From Deltaproteobacteria bacterium (lineage in GTDB: Bacteria; Desulfobacterota; DSM-4660; Desulfatiglandales; Desulfatiglandaceae): 64,000 nucleotides of DNA. The position numbers were made by a program, and so were the translations under genes. Shown in pieces: positions 53,368-61,770 of this stretch (its first letter is position 1; every line of letters starts with the position of its first letter). Below the pieces are notes generated by a model that worked only from the letters and a program-made list of their open reading frames with translations, made no database searches and was not told where the DNA came from. The stretch is from assembly GCA_021737785.1 (NCBI GenBank), contig JAIPDI010000025.1, positions 1 through 64,000 of the forward strand. The letters run 5' to 3'.

Positions 53368-53631
53368 ATGTACGCCCTCATCTATGACCAACACCAACTG
53401 GATCACCCGCAAAAACGAGTCTTTTCCGTCCATAAGAGTCGGACAACTGCTGAGAAAGCCTTGGAAAAGAGGATGAAAACCCTTGATCGAAGGGTCTGGG
53501 AATGCCATACCCGAATCGTGTGGGTAAGCCGAAAGGTCGGTGCCGGGGACCTGCTCGGGCCCGGGGATTACGACACCTGGCGTCCGGGTGAAGAGATTCC
53601 CCATGGAGACCTGTATTCCGATTCAGACTGA
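53368..53631 (+). CDS. Small hypothetical protein
   Basis: 87 residues, ATG at 53368 with a very good ribosome site (AAAGGAGGTGGGCC). Sequence MYALIYDQHQLDHPQKRVFSV is followed by SRTTAEKALEKRM, with a C-terminal GPGDYDTWRPGEEIPHGD. It resembles short conserved proteins of delta- and gammaproteobacteria that begin similarly, but I cannot name a family. Monocistronic. Confidence 0.65.
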   Translation: MYALIYDQHQLDHPQKRVFSVHKSRTTAEKALEKRMKTLDRRVWECHTRIVWVSRKVGAGDLLGPGDYDTWRPGEEIPHGDLYSDSD

Positions 53632-53747
53632 TGCCCTTTGGGTGAAGAAAAAAAGGCAAGAGACGGGATGCGCGGGGAAAAGGGTCTAATATAGGCAAGG
53701 CTTGGCCAAGTTAGATATTCCAGCCCTTGCTTACAACGAAAGTATAC

Positions 53748-54245
53748 CTAATCCTCAGTTCGCAACTCCGGTGTCCGGAGCTGATCGCATCCCCCCTTCT
53801 CCCTCTGGATTTGGTTGATGGCATTGTCCAGCGACTGCAGGAAGCGGGAACGGTCGCGCTTATCAAACGGCGGAGGTCCTCCCGTAACCTCACCCCACTC
53901 CCGCAGCTCGGAGAGGAGGTTTCGAGTGGCAAGGGCAGAACCGATGTTGTCTTCTGAGAAGGGTTTCCCCGTGGGTCCAAGCACATAGGCGCCTTTGGCA
54001 ACGCACCGGGCTGCGAGAGGAATGTCCGCCGTGATAACAATGTCGCTCGCCTCCATATGTTGGACTATCCAGTCGTCGGCTGCATCCATGCCCTGACCAA
54101 CAACTTGCAGGTCTATGTTCCCGCTCTCCGGGATCCGCATTCTTACCCCTGCTACCAACGTGACGCTCAGCTGGTAGCGGTGAGCCACTCGATAGACCTC
54201 CGGTTTCACCGGACAGGCGTCCGCGTCTACGAAGATGCGCAGCAA
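53748..54245 (-). CDS. YaiI/YqxD family (DUF188) NYN-like protein
   Basis: 165 residues of the UPF0178 family: RIFVDADACPVKPEVYRVA at the N-terminus (conserved Asp-x-Asp-x-Cys-Pro), SDIVITADIPLAARCVAKGA in the middle and FSEDNIG. Family members have a PIN/NYN-like nuclease fold with the conserved aspartates as the putative active site; a substrate is not known. The 3' end lies in an intergenic area before the 87-residue gene. It is followed upstream by ywbE, 13 bp away. Confidence 0.87.
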   Translation of the reverse strand: MLRIFVDADACPVKPEVYRVAHRYQLSVTLVAGVRMRIPESGNIDLQVVGQGMDAADDWIVQHMEASDIVITADIPLAARCVAKGAYVLGPTGKPFSEDNIGSALATRNLLSELREWGEVTGGPPPFDKRDRSRFLQSLDNAINQIQREKGGCDQLRTPELRTED

Positions 54246-54258
54246 TCAATCTCTCCTT

Positions 54259-54465
54259 TCAATTCTCCCGCTGAGGGATGATCCCCTTTACCCGGCCAAC
54301 CACCCCGTTTTCCAGGCGCACCTTTATGCCGTGGGGGTGAGTGGCGGAACGTGTCAGAATTGTGTGTACAATCCCTTCCGTCAACCTGCCGGAGCGCTGG
54401 TCCTGTTTCTGCACAACCTGCACCCGATCCCCCGGCCTGATGTGGGATCGTTTTTTATTGTCCAT
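54259..54465 (-). CDS. YwbE family small protein
   Basis: 68 residues from ATG at 54465 (MDNKKRSHIRPGDRVQVV) with AGGA just before it. The YwbE domain: QKQDQRSGRLTEGIVHTILTRSATHPHGIKVRLENGVVGRVKGI. Function unknown, an SH3/KOW-like RNA or ribosome contact is likely from the fold. A start at 54504 would add residues with no support. It is 13 bp before the YaiI gene in the same direction. Confidence 0.85.
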   Translation of the reverse strand: MDNKKRSHIRPGDRVQVVQKQDQRSGRLTEGIVHTILTRSATHPHGIKVRLENGVVGRVKGIIPQREN

Positions 54466-54974
54466 TCCTGTCCACCATGAAAAGCACCATCGCTCCTTTG
54501 GCAAATGATACCCGATTCTTCTCTCTGCCTAAAATAGTTGAATGGATTGGTAAACTGCCTCTTCTTGAGTATACAGGACGCAAGACACCGTATCTACCAC
54601 CGTCCAAATCCTGAAATCACTTCAAACGAAGCACCTTCTCTGCACCCTTGAAGAAAATGGTGCCTTATCGGCAAGCGCGTGGGGGTCTCTTTCTCCCGCT
54701 CTCCATTTTCCCGATTGCTCTGCAGTGACCTCACAGAGAAGGGAATTGTATCCAAGGCGATTTGAGGGCGTATGTTTGAATGTCGTCAAAACATTGACGA
54801 TTCCTTCATAGAAGCGCCCGGGGCGCCCCTTGCATATCCCCAATGTGCCCATGACATCGTCCAAATGAACCGTTTACAATAGATCTCTCGTTTTGGCATC
54901 ATATTTGCATTTCTCCACATGGCGGAAGCCCCAGGACTATACAGGTAGACTCATGACCAGAGGAGGCATACAGA
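54466..54974. other. Intergenic stretch, no gene supported
   Basis: 509 bp. A minus-strand 80-codon frame (54622-54864) has no ribosome site or domain. No RNA or repeat recognised. The end supplies GAGGAGGCATACAGA before the PilZ-like gene. Confidence 0.4.
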
Positions 54975-55343
54975 ATGGGATTGATTGAAATTGAAGAAAG
55001 CAAGAGAGGGACAGGCCCTTATGCACCCGATCTATCCACAAACAAATACTATAGCGTGGAGTTCTCAGTCAATGGTTCGTTTTTTGTCCACCAGTTTAAG
55101 ATTCGGAATCTGACAACGTCATCCATTGGGGTTCTGGTCAATGAGAATTCCGAGATTATCGATTTGCTCAGGGTCGGCGATGTCATCAAAATGAAGTACT
55201 ATCCCAAAGATTCATTCCTCCCTCCAGACCTGATGGATACGGAAATCCGGCATATCAAAAAAGAACGCCAGGGACGCTTTAACGGACACTATCTCATCGG
55301 CCTGGCCATCCGATCTCAGACGCTCCAGGAGCAGCTTCACTAG
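54975..55343 (+). CDS. PilZ-like domain protein
   Basis: 122 residues starting MGLIEIEESKRG behind AGAGGAGGC. The segment QFKIRNLTTSSIGVLVNE matches the [D/N]xSxxG half of PilZ c-di-GMP binding motifs, followed by LRVGDVIKMKYYP as in PilZ strands. The RxxxR half is not obvious, so ligand binding is uncertain. If it does bind c-di-GMP it could go with the MshEN kinase elsewhere in the window. It is a single gene. Confidence 0.6.
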   Translation: MGLIEIEESKRGTGPYAPDLSTNKYYSVEFSVNGSFFVHQFKIRNLTTSSIGVLVNENSEIIDLLRVGDVIKMKYYPKDSFLPPDLMDTEIRHIKKERQGRFNGHYLIGLAIRSQTLQEQLH

Positions 55344-55393
55344 GATAACCGGCCTGGGCTCGGCGGTTGCTTTTCAGGCATAATCAACTCCTT

Positions 55394-56047
55394 TCAATAA
55401 ACCCATCCCAGGAATCCCAGACAGATGATATTGGCGATTACGGCCGTGAGGTAAAGGCACGTCACAACGGCAATTTTGGCCGTGTGGGACCTGAGGGAGA
55501 GGACCAGAATGGTGGCCACGTAAAAGTGGAAGTAGCCGAAGAAGAAGATGAGCCAGATCCCGCCGAAGCTGCGGTTCCACCAGGGGTATTCCCAGACCAG
55601 GAGACCTCCCTTATTGAGCGCGCATTCCACGAACACGCAGAACGCTGCATAGCCGATGGCCCAGAACCATCGATTGGGGATTCCCAAGATTCTTTCGGCC
55701 GGGTCCTCCGACAGGGTGTGATAATAGATGATGCCGGCAATGGCGAACATGAACATGATCTCGATGTTCCAGCCCACCATGGTCCGGAGGGCCGTTTCGC
55801 CGGGCACGGTCCAGCAGGCGGAATGCTGGGTAAAGTGAAGCACCCAGCCGTTCCAGGTCTCGTTGATAAAATCCATGCCGAACAGGGTCAGCCCGGCATA
55901 GACCGCATCCCAGTTGCCCGATGACCGCGCCGCCTTGATTTCCCGCGCGTAAATATAGAACACAACGGCCAGCAGAGGGATGACATACCACTTGAGTGTG
56001 GACAGGTCTCTCAAGTGTTGAAGGGCCAGTTCGGATGCGTGCGTCAC
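55394..56047 (-). CDS. Seven-helix membrane protein of unknown function
   Basis: 217 residues with about six to seven membrane helices (WYVIPLLAVVFYIYAREI, MFMFAIAGIIYYHTL, IWLIFFFGYFHFYVATILV, VTCLYLTAVIANIICLGFL). Polar residues in the helices include GMDFINETWNGWVLHFTQ and FVECALNKGG, with several Trp and Tyr. No family recognised. It lies 192 bp after the AmpG-like gene on the same strand. Confidence 0.7.
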   Translation of the reverse strand: MTHASELALQHLRDLSTLKWYVIPLLAVVFYIYAREIKAARSSGNWDAVYAGLTLFGMDFINETWNGWVLHFTQHSACWTVPGETALRTMVGWNIEIMFMFAIAGIIYYHTLSEDPAERILGIPNRWFWAIGYAAFCVFVECALNKGGLLVWEYPWWNRSFGGIWLIFFFGYFHFYVATILVLSLRSHTAKIAVVTCLYLTAVIANIICLGFLGWVY

Positions 56048-56238
56048 GGGATCCTCCCTTCAGGACAAACAGCCGGTTGTTTCAGAAAGACGGCAGAAAT
56101 TTTCAGAACATATATGACATGTTCCGTCTGTTCAGTCAATTCTCTTGATGGTGCGGGCCGCATAAACAACCATGCGTTTTTGTGGATTCGAAGCATTCTG
56201 AGGGCTCTGTGAGAGACCTGCCGGGTCGGAAGCTCGGG

Positions 56239-57477
56239 TCAGCGGGAGGATGGTCGCCAAGGGGCGAACTTGAGGAGGAGGAGCATGCCCGGGGCGGCGA
56301 TGAGGGTGCAGGCGATGAAAAAGCCTTCCCAGCCAAAGTGTTTTGCCAGAAAGCCGGTGGGGGCCGAGGCTATCACCCTCGGAACGCCCATAAGACTGCT
56401 CAGGAGGGCATACTGGGTGGCGGTGAAGCGTTTGTTGGTGATGCTGGCCATGAAGGCCACATAGGCCGCAGTCCCCATGCCGCCGCTCAGGTTCTCAAAG
56501 GCGATGACCCCGGAAAGGAGCGGGACGCTGTGCCCGACGCGGGCCAGGAGGGCAAACCCGGCCGTGGATACGGCCTGAAGCACGCCGAAGATCCAGAGGG
56601 ACCGGTTGATCCCGAGCCTGAGCATGATCACCCCGCCGATCAGGCTCCCCACCACCGTGGCCCAGAAGCCGAAGAGCTTGACCACGGCCCCGATCTCGGT
56701 CTTGGTGAATCCGATGTCGAGATAAAAGGGGGTGGTCATGGCGCTGGCCATGGTATCGCCGATCTTGTAGAGGAGGATGAAGGCCAGTATCCAGAGGGCC
56801 CCTTCCCTGCTGAAATACTCGGTCAGGGGATCGATGACCGCCTCCCGAAGACGCCTGGGGGCCCCGGGCGGGAGCGGGGGTTCCGGGGCCATGAGGGTGG
56901 TCAGGATCCCCGGCAGCATGCCGCCGGCCATGATGAGGTAGACCGAGGCAAAGGGGATGTGGTCCGCCAGGATGAGCCCGCCCCCGGACGCCAGGAGCAT
57001 GCCCAGCCTATAGCCGTTCACGTAGAGGGACGAGCCCAGTCCCAGTTCCGCGTCCGAGAGGTCCTCCCGCCGGTAGGCGTCCACCACGATATCCTGGGAG
57101 GCGCTGAAAAAGGTGACCAGAAATGCGGCCACGGCCACCATCCAGGGGTTGGCGCCCGGATTGGTCAGGGCCATCGCTGCGATGGCCAGGGCCAGGGCCA
57201 CTTGGGCCGTGAGGAGCCACCCCCGCCTCCGGCCCAGGAAAGGGAGGGTATATCGGTCCAGAAAGGGGGCCCAGAGGAATTTGACCGTATAGGGGAGGCC
57301 CACCAGGGCCATCAAGCCGATGACGGTCAGGTCCACCCCTTCCTCCTGCATCCAGGCCTGAAGGACGGTGATGGTCAACAGAAGGGGCATGCCGCAGGAA
57401 AAGCCCATGATGAGGGCCACGAACATGCGGTGGCTGAACACGGTTTTCAGCAGGGGTTTGCGATCGTCAGGGGACAT
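56239..57477 (-). CDS. ampG: AmpG-like MFS transporter
   Basis: 412 residues with the typical 12 or so helices of the AmpG muropeptide permease group. Signatures: FSCGMPLLLTITVLQAWM, YTVKFLWAPFLDRY, GRRRGWLLTAQ, and SASQDIVVDAYRREDL, the latter usual for AmpG. It imports cell-wall fragments (GlcNAc-anhydroMurNAc peptides) for recycling. A monocistronic unit; no other recycling genes are near. Related peptide or siderophore carriers are the alternative. Confidence 0.85.
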   Translation of the reverse strand: MSPDDRKPLLKTVFSHRMFVALIMGFSCGMPLLLTITVLQAWMQEEGVDLTVIGLMALVGLPYTVKFLWAPFLDRYTLPFLGRRRGWLLTAQVALALAIAAMALTNPGANPWMVAVAAFLVTFFSASQDIVVDAYRREDLSDAELGLGSSLYVNGYRLGMLLASGGGLILADHIPFASVYLIMAGGMLPGILTTLMAPEPPLPPGAPRRLREAVIDPLTEYFSREGALWILAFILLYKIGDTMASAMTTPFYLDIGFTKTEIGAVVKLFGFWATVVGSLIGGVIMLRLGINRSLWIFGVLQAVSTAGFALLARVGHSVPLLSGVIAFENLSGGMGTAAYVAFMASITNKRFTATQYALLSSLMGVPRVIASAPTGFLAKHFGWEGFFIACTLIAAPGMLLLLKFAPWRPSSR

Positions 57478-57692
57478 GTATTGGATTGATGATGGATGAT
57501 TGCAGATTGTTGATTGAAAGGCAGCAGAGAAGCAAAAAATATGGGCTCGGTTTTCTTAATAACGTGTTCAATGAGTTGGGTCGTTGAGTTGACAGACTGA
57601 CGCTCCTGTCGGGATTGAAGGTTTAGCCACAGGAGGCGCCGGGTTTGACGAGGTTTTCACTCAATCGTCAATCAACAATCATCAATCGCCAA
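57478..57692. repeat. Paired word-like repeats flanking a gap
   Basis: GATTGATGATGGATGATTGC plus AGATTGTTGATTGAAAG at 57483-57520 faces CAATCGTCAATCAACAATCA and TCAATCGCCAATCATTC at 57663-57699, roughly inverted copies about 150 bp apart. The words are degenerate. They lie between the AmpG and HdrA genes. Confidence 0.5.
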
Positions 57693-60119
57693 TCATTCCG
57701 TGAGTATCTGCACTGTTTCGGCGATCTCCTCAAGGGATACGGCGTCCCTCAATGACTCCATCCGTTTCATGACCTCGGCAAAGCGGATCCCCTCGGCCGC
57801 ACTGATCCATTCCAGTTGGAGCCGTTCGGGCCGCATTCCCAGCTTTGCCATCTTTTTGTGTATTTTTGCGACCCGCTTTTCGGTCCAGTGATTGGCGTCG
57901 ATATAATGGCAGTCGCCGATATGGCACCCGCTCACCAGGATCACGGGCGCCCCCATCTTAAAGCCCTCCCAGATGAACTTTTCATCGACCCTTCCCGAGC
58001 ACATGGTCCGGATGAGCCGCACGTTGGGAGGGTACTGGAGCCTGGACACCCCGGCAAAGTCGGCCCCGGCATAGGAGCACCAGTTGCAGGCAAAGGCCAG
58101 GACCTTTTCCTTGGGGTCCTCTTCCAGGAGGGCATGGACCTGATTAAGGATCTGGTCATCGGTGAAATGATTCATGACAATGGCGTCGAAGGGACACTCT
58201 GCCGCGCAGGTGCCGCATCCGGCGCAGGCGGCGGTATTGACCACAGCCGGGGTCTTCCGCTTGACATCCACGGTGATGGCGTTGTAAGGGCAGACCTCCG
58301 CGCACTTGCCGCACGACTTGCATGCCTCCGCCACCACCATGGAGGTGATCGGCTCGGTGGTGATCTCCCCCTTGTGCATGAGTCGGATGGCCCGTGCCGC
58401 GGCGGCCGAGGCCTGGGTCACGCTCTCCTTGATGTCCTTGGGGCTTTCCGCACATCCGGCGTAGAAGACGCCCCGGGTGGCAGCGTCTACCGGCTGGAGC
58501 TTGGGATGGGCCTCCAAGAAGAACCCGTCCGGGGTAAGCTGGAGTCCCAGCATCTCCTGAAGCCGCTGGGTGCTGGAGGCCGGTTTGATCCCCAGGGCCA
58601 GGACCAGCATATCTAGAGAATGGGTTTCGAGTTTGCCGGTGGCCGTGTTTTCCACCGATACCTTCAGGCTCTTGTCCGGTCCTTCTTCCACGGTTCCCGG
58701 AAGCCCCCTGAGATAATGCACCCCCAAGCGCCGGCTTCGCGTGTAGAGGTCTTCAAAGCCCTTTCCAAAGGCCCGTATGTCGATGTAAAAGACCTTGAGG
58801 TCCATGTCGGGATAGTGCTCTTTGAGCATGAGGGTGCTCTTCACCGTGTTCATGCAGCAGATATTGGAGCAGTAGCTTCCTCCCTTTTTGGCGGAACGGG
58901 ACCCCACGCACTGCACAAACCCGATGGACCGGGGCGGTTTTCGGTCTGTGGGCCGAAGGACCTCTCCTCCGGTCGGTCCACCGGCATTGATGAGCCGTTC
59001 CAATTCAAGGCTGGTGACCACGTTCGGAAACCGGGCATAGGCGTATTCATCCATCTCAGTAGGGTCGTAGACCTCCAGGCCGGTGGCCACCACTATGGAG
59101 CCTACGGTCTCGACGATCTCTTCGTCGGACATGTGAAAATCGATGCACCCCTTGTCGCAGGCGTCCACGCACTTGGCGCAGACCACGGGATTGTGACCGA
59201 GGCACTCGGCGATGTTGATGACATAGGCCGAAGGAACGGCCTGGGGAAATGGGGAGAAAATGGCCCGCCGGGAGGAGAGGCCCAGGTTGAACTCATCCGG
59301 ACGCACCACCGGGCAGACCTTGGCGCATTCCCCGCATGCCGTGCATTCCTTTTCATTCACGTAGCGGGCCTTTTTCAGTATCCTGACATCAAAATTGCCG
59401 ACATAGCCCTTGACATCGACCACGTCGCTGAGGGTGTAGAGGGTGATCCGGGGATGTCGACCGACATCCGTCATCTTGGGCCCCAGTATTCAGATGGAAC
59501 AGTCCATGGTGGGAAAGGTTTTGTCCAGCTGGGCCATGACCCCGCCGATGCTGGGCAGTTTTTCCACTAGGACCACGTCGTAGCCGTTGTCTGCAAGGTC
59601 GAGGGCCGCCTGGATCCCGGCCACGCCGGCTCCGATCACCAGGGTCCTCTTGGTCAGGGGAAGGGTGTCCTCATGGAGCGCCTCAAGGAGCCGTATCCGC
59701 GATACGGCCATCTTGACCAGGTCCCGGGCCTTTTGTGTGGCCCCCTCGGGATCCTTCATGTGGACCCAGCTGCACTGCTCCCGTAGATTGGCCATCTCCA
59801 GGAGATAGGGATTGAGTCCGGCCGACTGGAGCATCTGTCTGAAGGTGGGTTCGTGCAGCCGCGGGGAACAGGATGCCACCACCACCCGGTCCAGTTCATA
59901 CTCCTTAATATCATCCTTCATCTGTTGCTGTCCGGGCTCTGAACAGGCGTAGCCGATATCTTTGGAGACGATCACATCGCTCAGAAGTGCGGCCGATTCG
60001 GCCACCTTCCGGCAGTCCACCGTCTGGGCGATATTGAGTCCGCAGTGACAGACATAGACCCCGATGCGGGGGCTTTCAGCCGAAGGTTGCGTCTCATTGT
60101 CAAGCACACTTGCTTCCAT
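57693..60119 (-). CDS. hdrA: HdrA-MvhD fusion, selenocysteine-containing
   Basis: 808 residues when the TGA at 59490-59492 is read as selenocysteine U210. The context is PTMDCSI-U-ILGPKM, and HdrA homologues read DCSxC-ILxPKM, so U stands exactly at a conserved Cys. A bacterial SECIS hairpin follows. The protein has a leading Cys motif (VYVCHCG), an FAD site (VIGAGVAGIQAAL, about 155-180), 4Fe-4S sets at 259-269, two more near 600-645 (CKSCGKCAEVCP, CAGCGTCAAECP) and a C-terminal MvhD domain (about 670-808, CNWCSYAG...GCHIGDCHY). It bifurcates or confurcates electrons. Genes for an MvhD-HdrD fusion and a GltD-like protein lie upstream. Without recoding it would be mis-split. Confidence 0.92.
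59452..59469 (-). promoter_or_regulatory. Bacterial SECIS hairpin of hdrA
   Basis: On the sense (minus) strand a 7-bp stem GGATGTC/GACATCC closes the loop GGTC. The loop lies 27 bases after the UGA, inside the usual 16-37 nt window, and holds the GGU that SelB recognises. The arms are at 59463-59469 and 59452-59458. Confidence 0.85.
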
Positions 60120-60145
60120 TGTTTCCTCTTTCTCCCGAAATCCCT

Positions 60146-61729
60146 TTACTCCCATTCGATGGTCTGGGCCAGGACGCTGGTGACGTCCATCATTTCCATC
60201 TGAAGCGCCTCGCCCAAAAACGGGTCCTCCATGGCGCAGCGGAGATGGATCTGACACTTGGGACAGGCCGTGACCAACAGATCGCTTCCTGTTTCATGGG
60301 CCTGCCGGATGCGTTTGACCTGAAGGGCCTTGCTGAATGCATCGCACCCGATCCAGGCGCTGTTTCCGCAGCAGATGGCGCTGGCGCCATGATCCGCCAT
60401 CTCGTCGAACGATACAGGATTCAGCCGCCGGATCAGTTTCCTCGGGAGATCCGACCGATTTTCAAGGCGGCTCAGTCGACAGGGATCCTGAAAGGTCAGT
60501 TTCCTGTCCAGTTCCTTGAAACTCACGGCCCCCTTGTCGATCTCTTTTTCGATCAGATCAAAGATGTGGGTGACCTTGAACCCCGGATCCACGCCCTGCC
60601 GAGGATAGTCCCTGGCAAGGGTGTGATAACACTCGGGGCAGGCCGTGATGACCTCTTCAACCCCCATGTCCTGAAGGGCGCGCACATTCAACTGCGCCAG
60701 CTTCAAAAAGTTCTCCTGATCGCCGGACCAGAGGAGGTCGTGACCGCAGCAGCGCTCATCCTGGAGAAGGGCCGGATGGATGTCGAAGAAATTGAGAAGC
60801 CGCAGGCTGTCCACCAGTGTGTTGCGGGTTTTGACCCCCAGATGGGTCCTGAAAAAGATATCAAAATAAGGGGCGCATCCTCCGAAAAAAAGGACCTTGC
60901 TGTCCGGATCCGTCCGAATGTCTTTGGGGAGCCAGTCCCAGTGTCTGATCGGGAGTTCTTCCGATGTCATGGTCCGCATCAGGGATTGAAAAAATCCCCC
61001 GTGGGCCGCGTAGCTGTTTGAGCCTCTCGTTGCCAGGTAATGGCGAAGATCGCGGATGAACTCGGCAAAATTGACTGCCGACGGGCACCGGTCATAACAG
61101 AGCCCGCAAGTGAGACATGACCAGATGTCCTTCTGGACCGCGGGGTCGTCGATATGCCCGGCAATCACCTCGCCGACGATCCCCCTCGGAGAAAAGGGCT
61201 TCCCTGCGAGGGTCAGGGGGCAGGCGGAGGAGCACTTCCCGCAGTCCTGACAGGCATAGACATCGTGGGCGGATACGATGTCCTTAACCCTGTCTTCACC
61301 TTCAGTTTCCAGGATGCTTTCTTCTGAAGGGACCACTAAACTGGGACCCATTTCCCGTATTTCCGCTGAGAAGTCCTGGAGAAACGACAGGAGCCGTTCC
61401 GGTTCATCGGGGAGAAAGGTGGCCAGACGAAGGCGATCCTTTCCAAGGCCCAGCAGCTCCAGGATTCCCCGGGTATCTTCCACATGACCCTGCGCATTGG
61501 ACGATCCTGTTCCATACCGGCATGAACCGGGCCGACACCCCACCAGGGCCACGCCGTGGGTCCCCATTTCAAAACACCTGAGCAGGAGGGCCTTACTGAT
61601 CCTTCCCACGCACGGAATCCGGACCATCTTGATCTCGTCCGGAATTAGGGCGGCCGTATCCTGAAGCGTCTGAAATGCCGCATGGGGGCCCCAGTTGCAC
61701 ATAAAGAGGATGATATTAAATTCTTTCAT
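60146..61729 (-). CDS. MvhD-HdrD fusion electron-transfer protein
   Basis: 527 residues. The first 100 are an MvhD-like domain (FMCNWGPHAAF, IPCVGRIS, GCRPGSCRYGTG, cysteines 11, 40, 65, 70). Two 4Fe-4S motifs follow (CQDCGKCSSACP at 160-170 and CLTCGLCYDRCP at 205-215). Two CCG domains come next (RCCGHDLLWSG and ICCGNSAW, about 327 and 453), as in HdrB/HdrD, where they bind a non-cubane 4Fe-4S pair. It sits between the GltD-like and HdrA genes with short gaps. It probably passes electrons between HdrA and a thiol or CoA-linked partner; substrate not known. Confidence 0.9.
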   Translation of the reverse strand: MKEFNIILFMCNWGPHAAFQTLQDTAALIPDEIKMVRIPCVGRISKALLLRCFEMGTHGVALVGCRPGSCRYGTGSSNAQGHVEDTRGILELLGLGKDRLRLATFLPDEPERLLSFLQDFSAEIREMGPSLVVPSEESILETEGEDRVKDIVSAHDVYACQDCGKCSSACPLTLAGKPFSPRGIVGEVIAGHIDDPAVQKDIWSCLTCGLCYDRCPSAVNFAEFIRDLRHYLATRGSNSYAAHGGFFQSLMRTMTSEELPIRHWDWLPKDIRTDPDSKVLFFGGCAPYFDIFFRTHLGVKTRNTLVDSLRLLNFFDIHPALLQDERCCGHDLLWSGDQENFLKLAQLNVRALQDMGVEEVITACPECYHTLARDYPRQGVDPGFKVTHIFDLIEKEIDKGAVSFKELDRKLTFQDPCRLSRLENRSDLPRKLIRRLNPVSFDEMADHGASAICCGNSAWIGCDAFSKALQVKRIRQAHETGSDLLVTACPKCQIHLRCAMEDPFLGEALQMEMMDVTSVLAQTIEWE

Positions 61730-61770
61730 GGATGTGTTTCATTTCCCCATTTTCGTTCATTGACAGACGT

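Noticed and set aside
54622-54864. 80-codon minus-strand frame upstream of the PilZ-like gene
   Set aside because: No ribosome site, domain or context.
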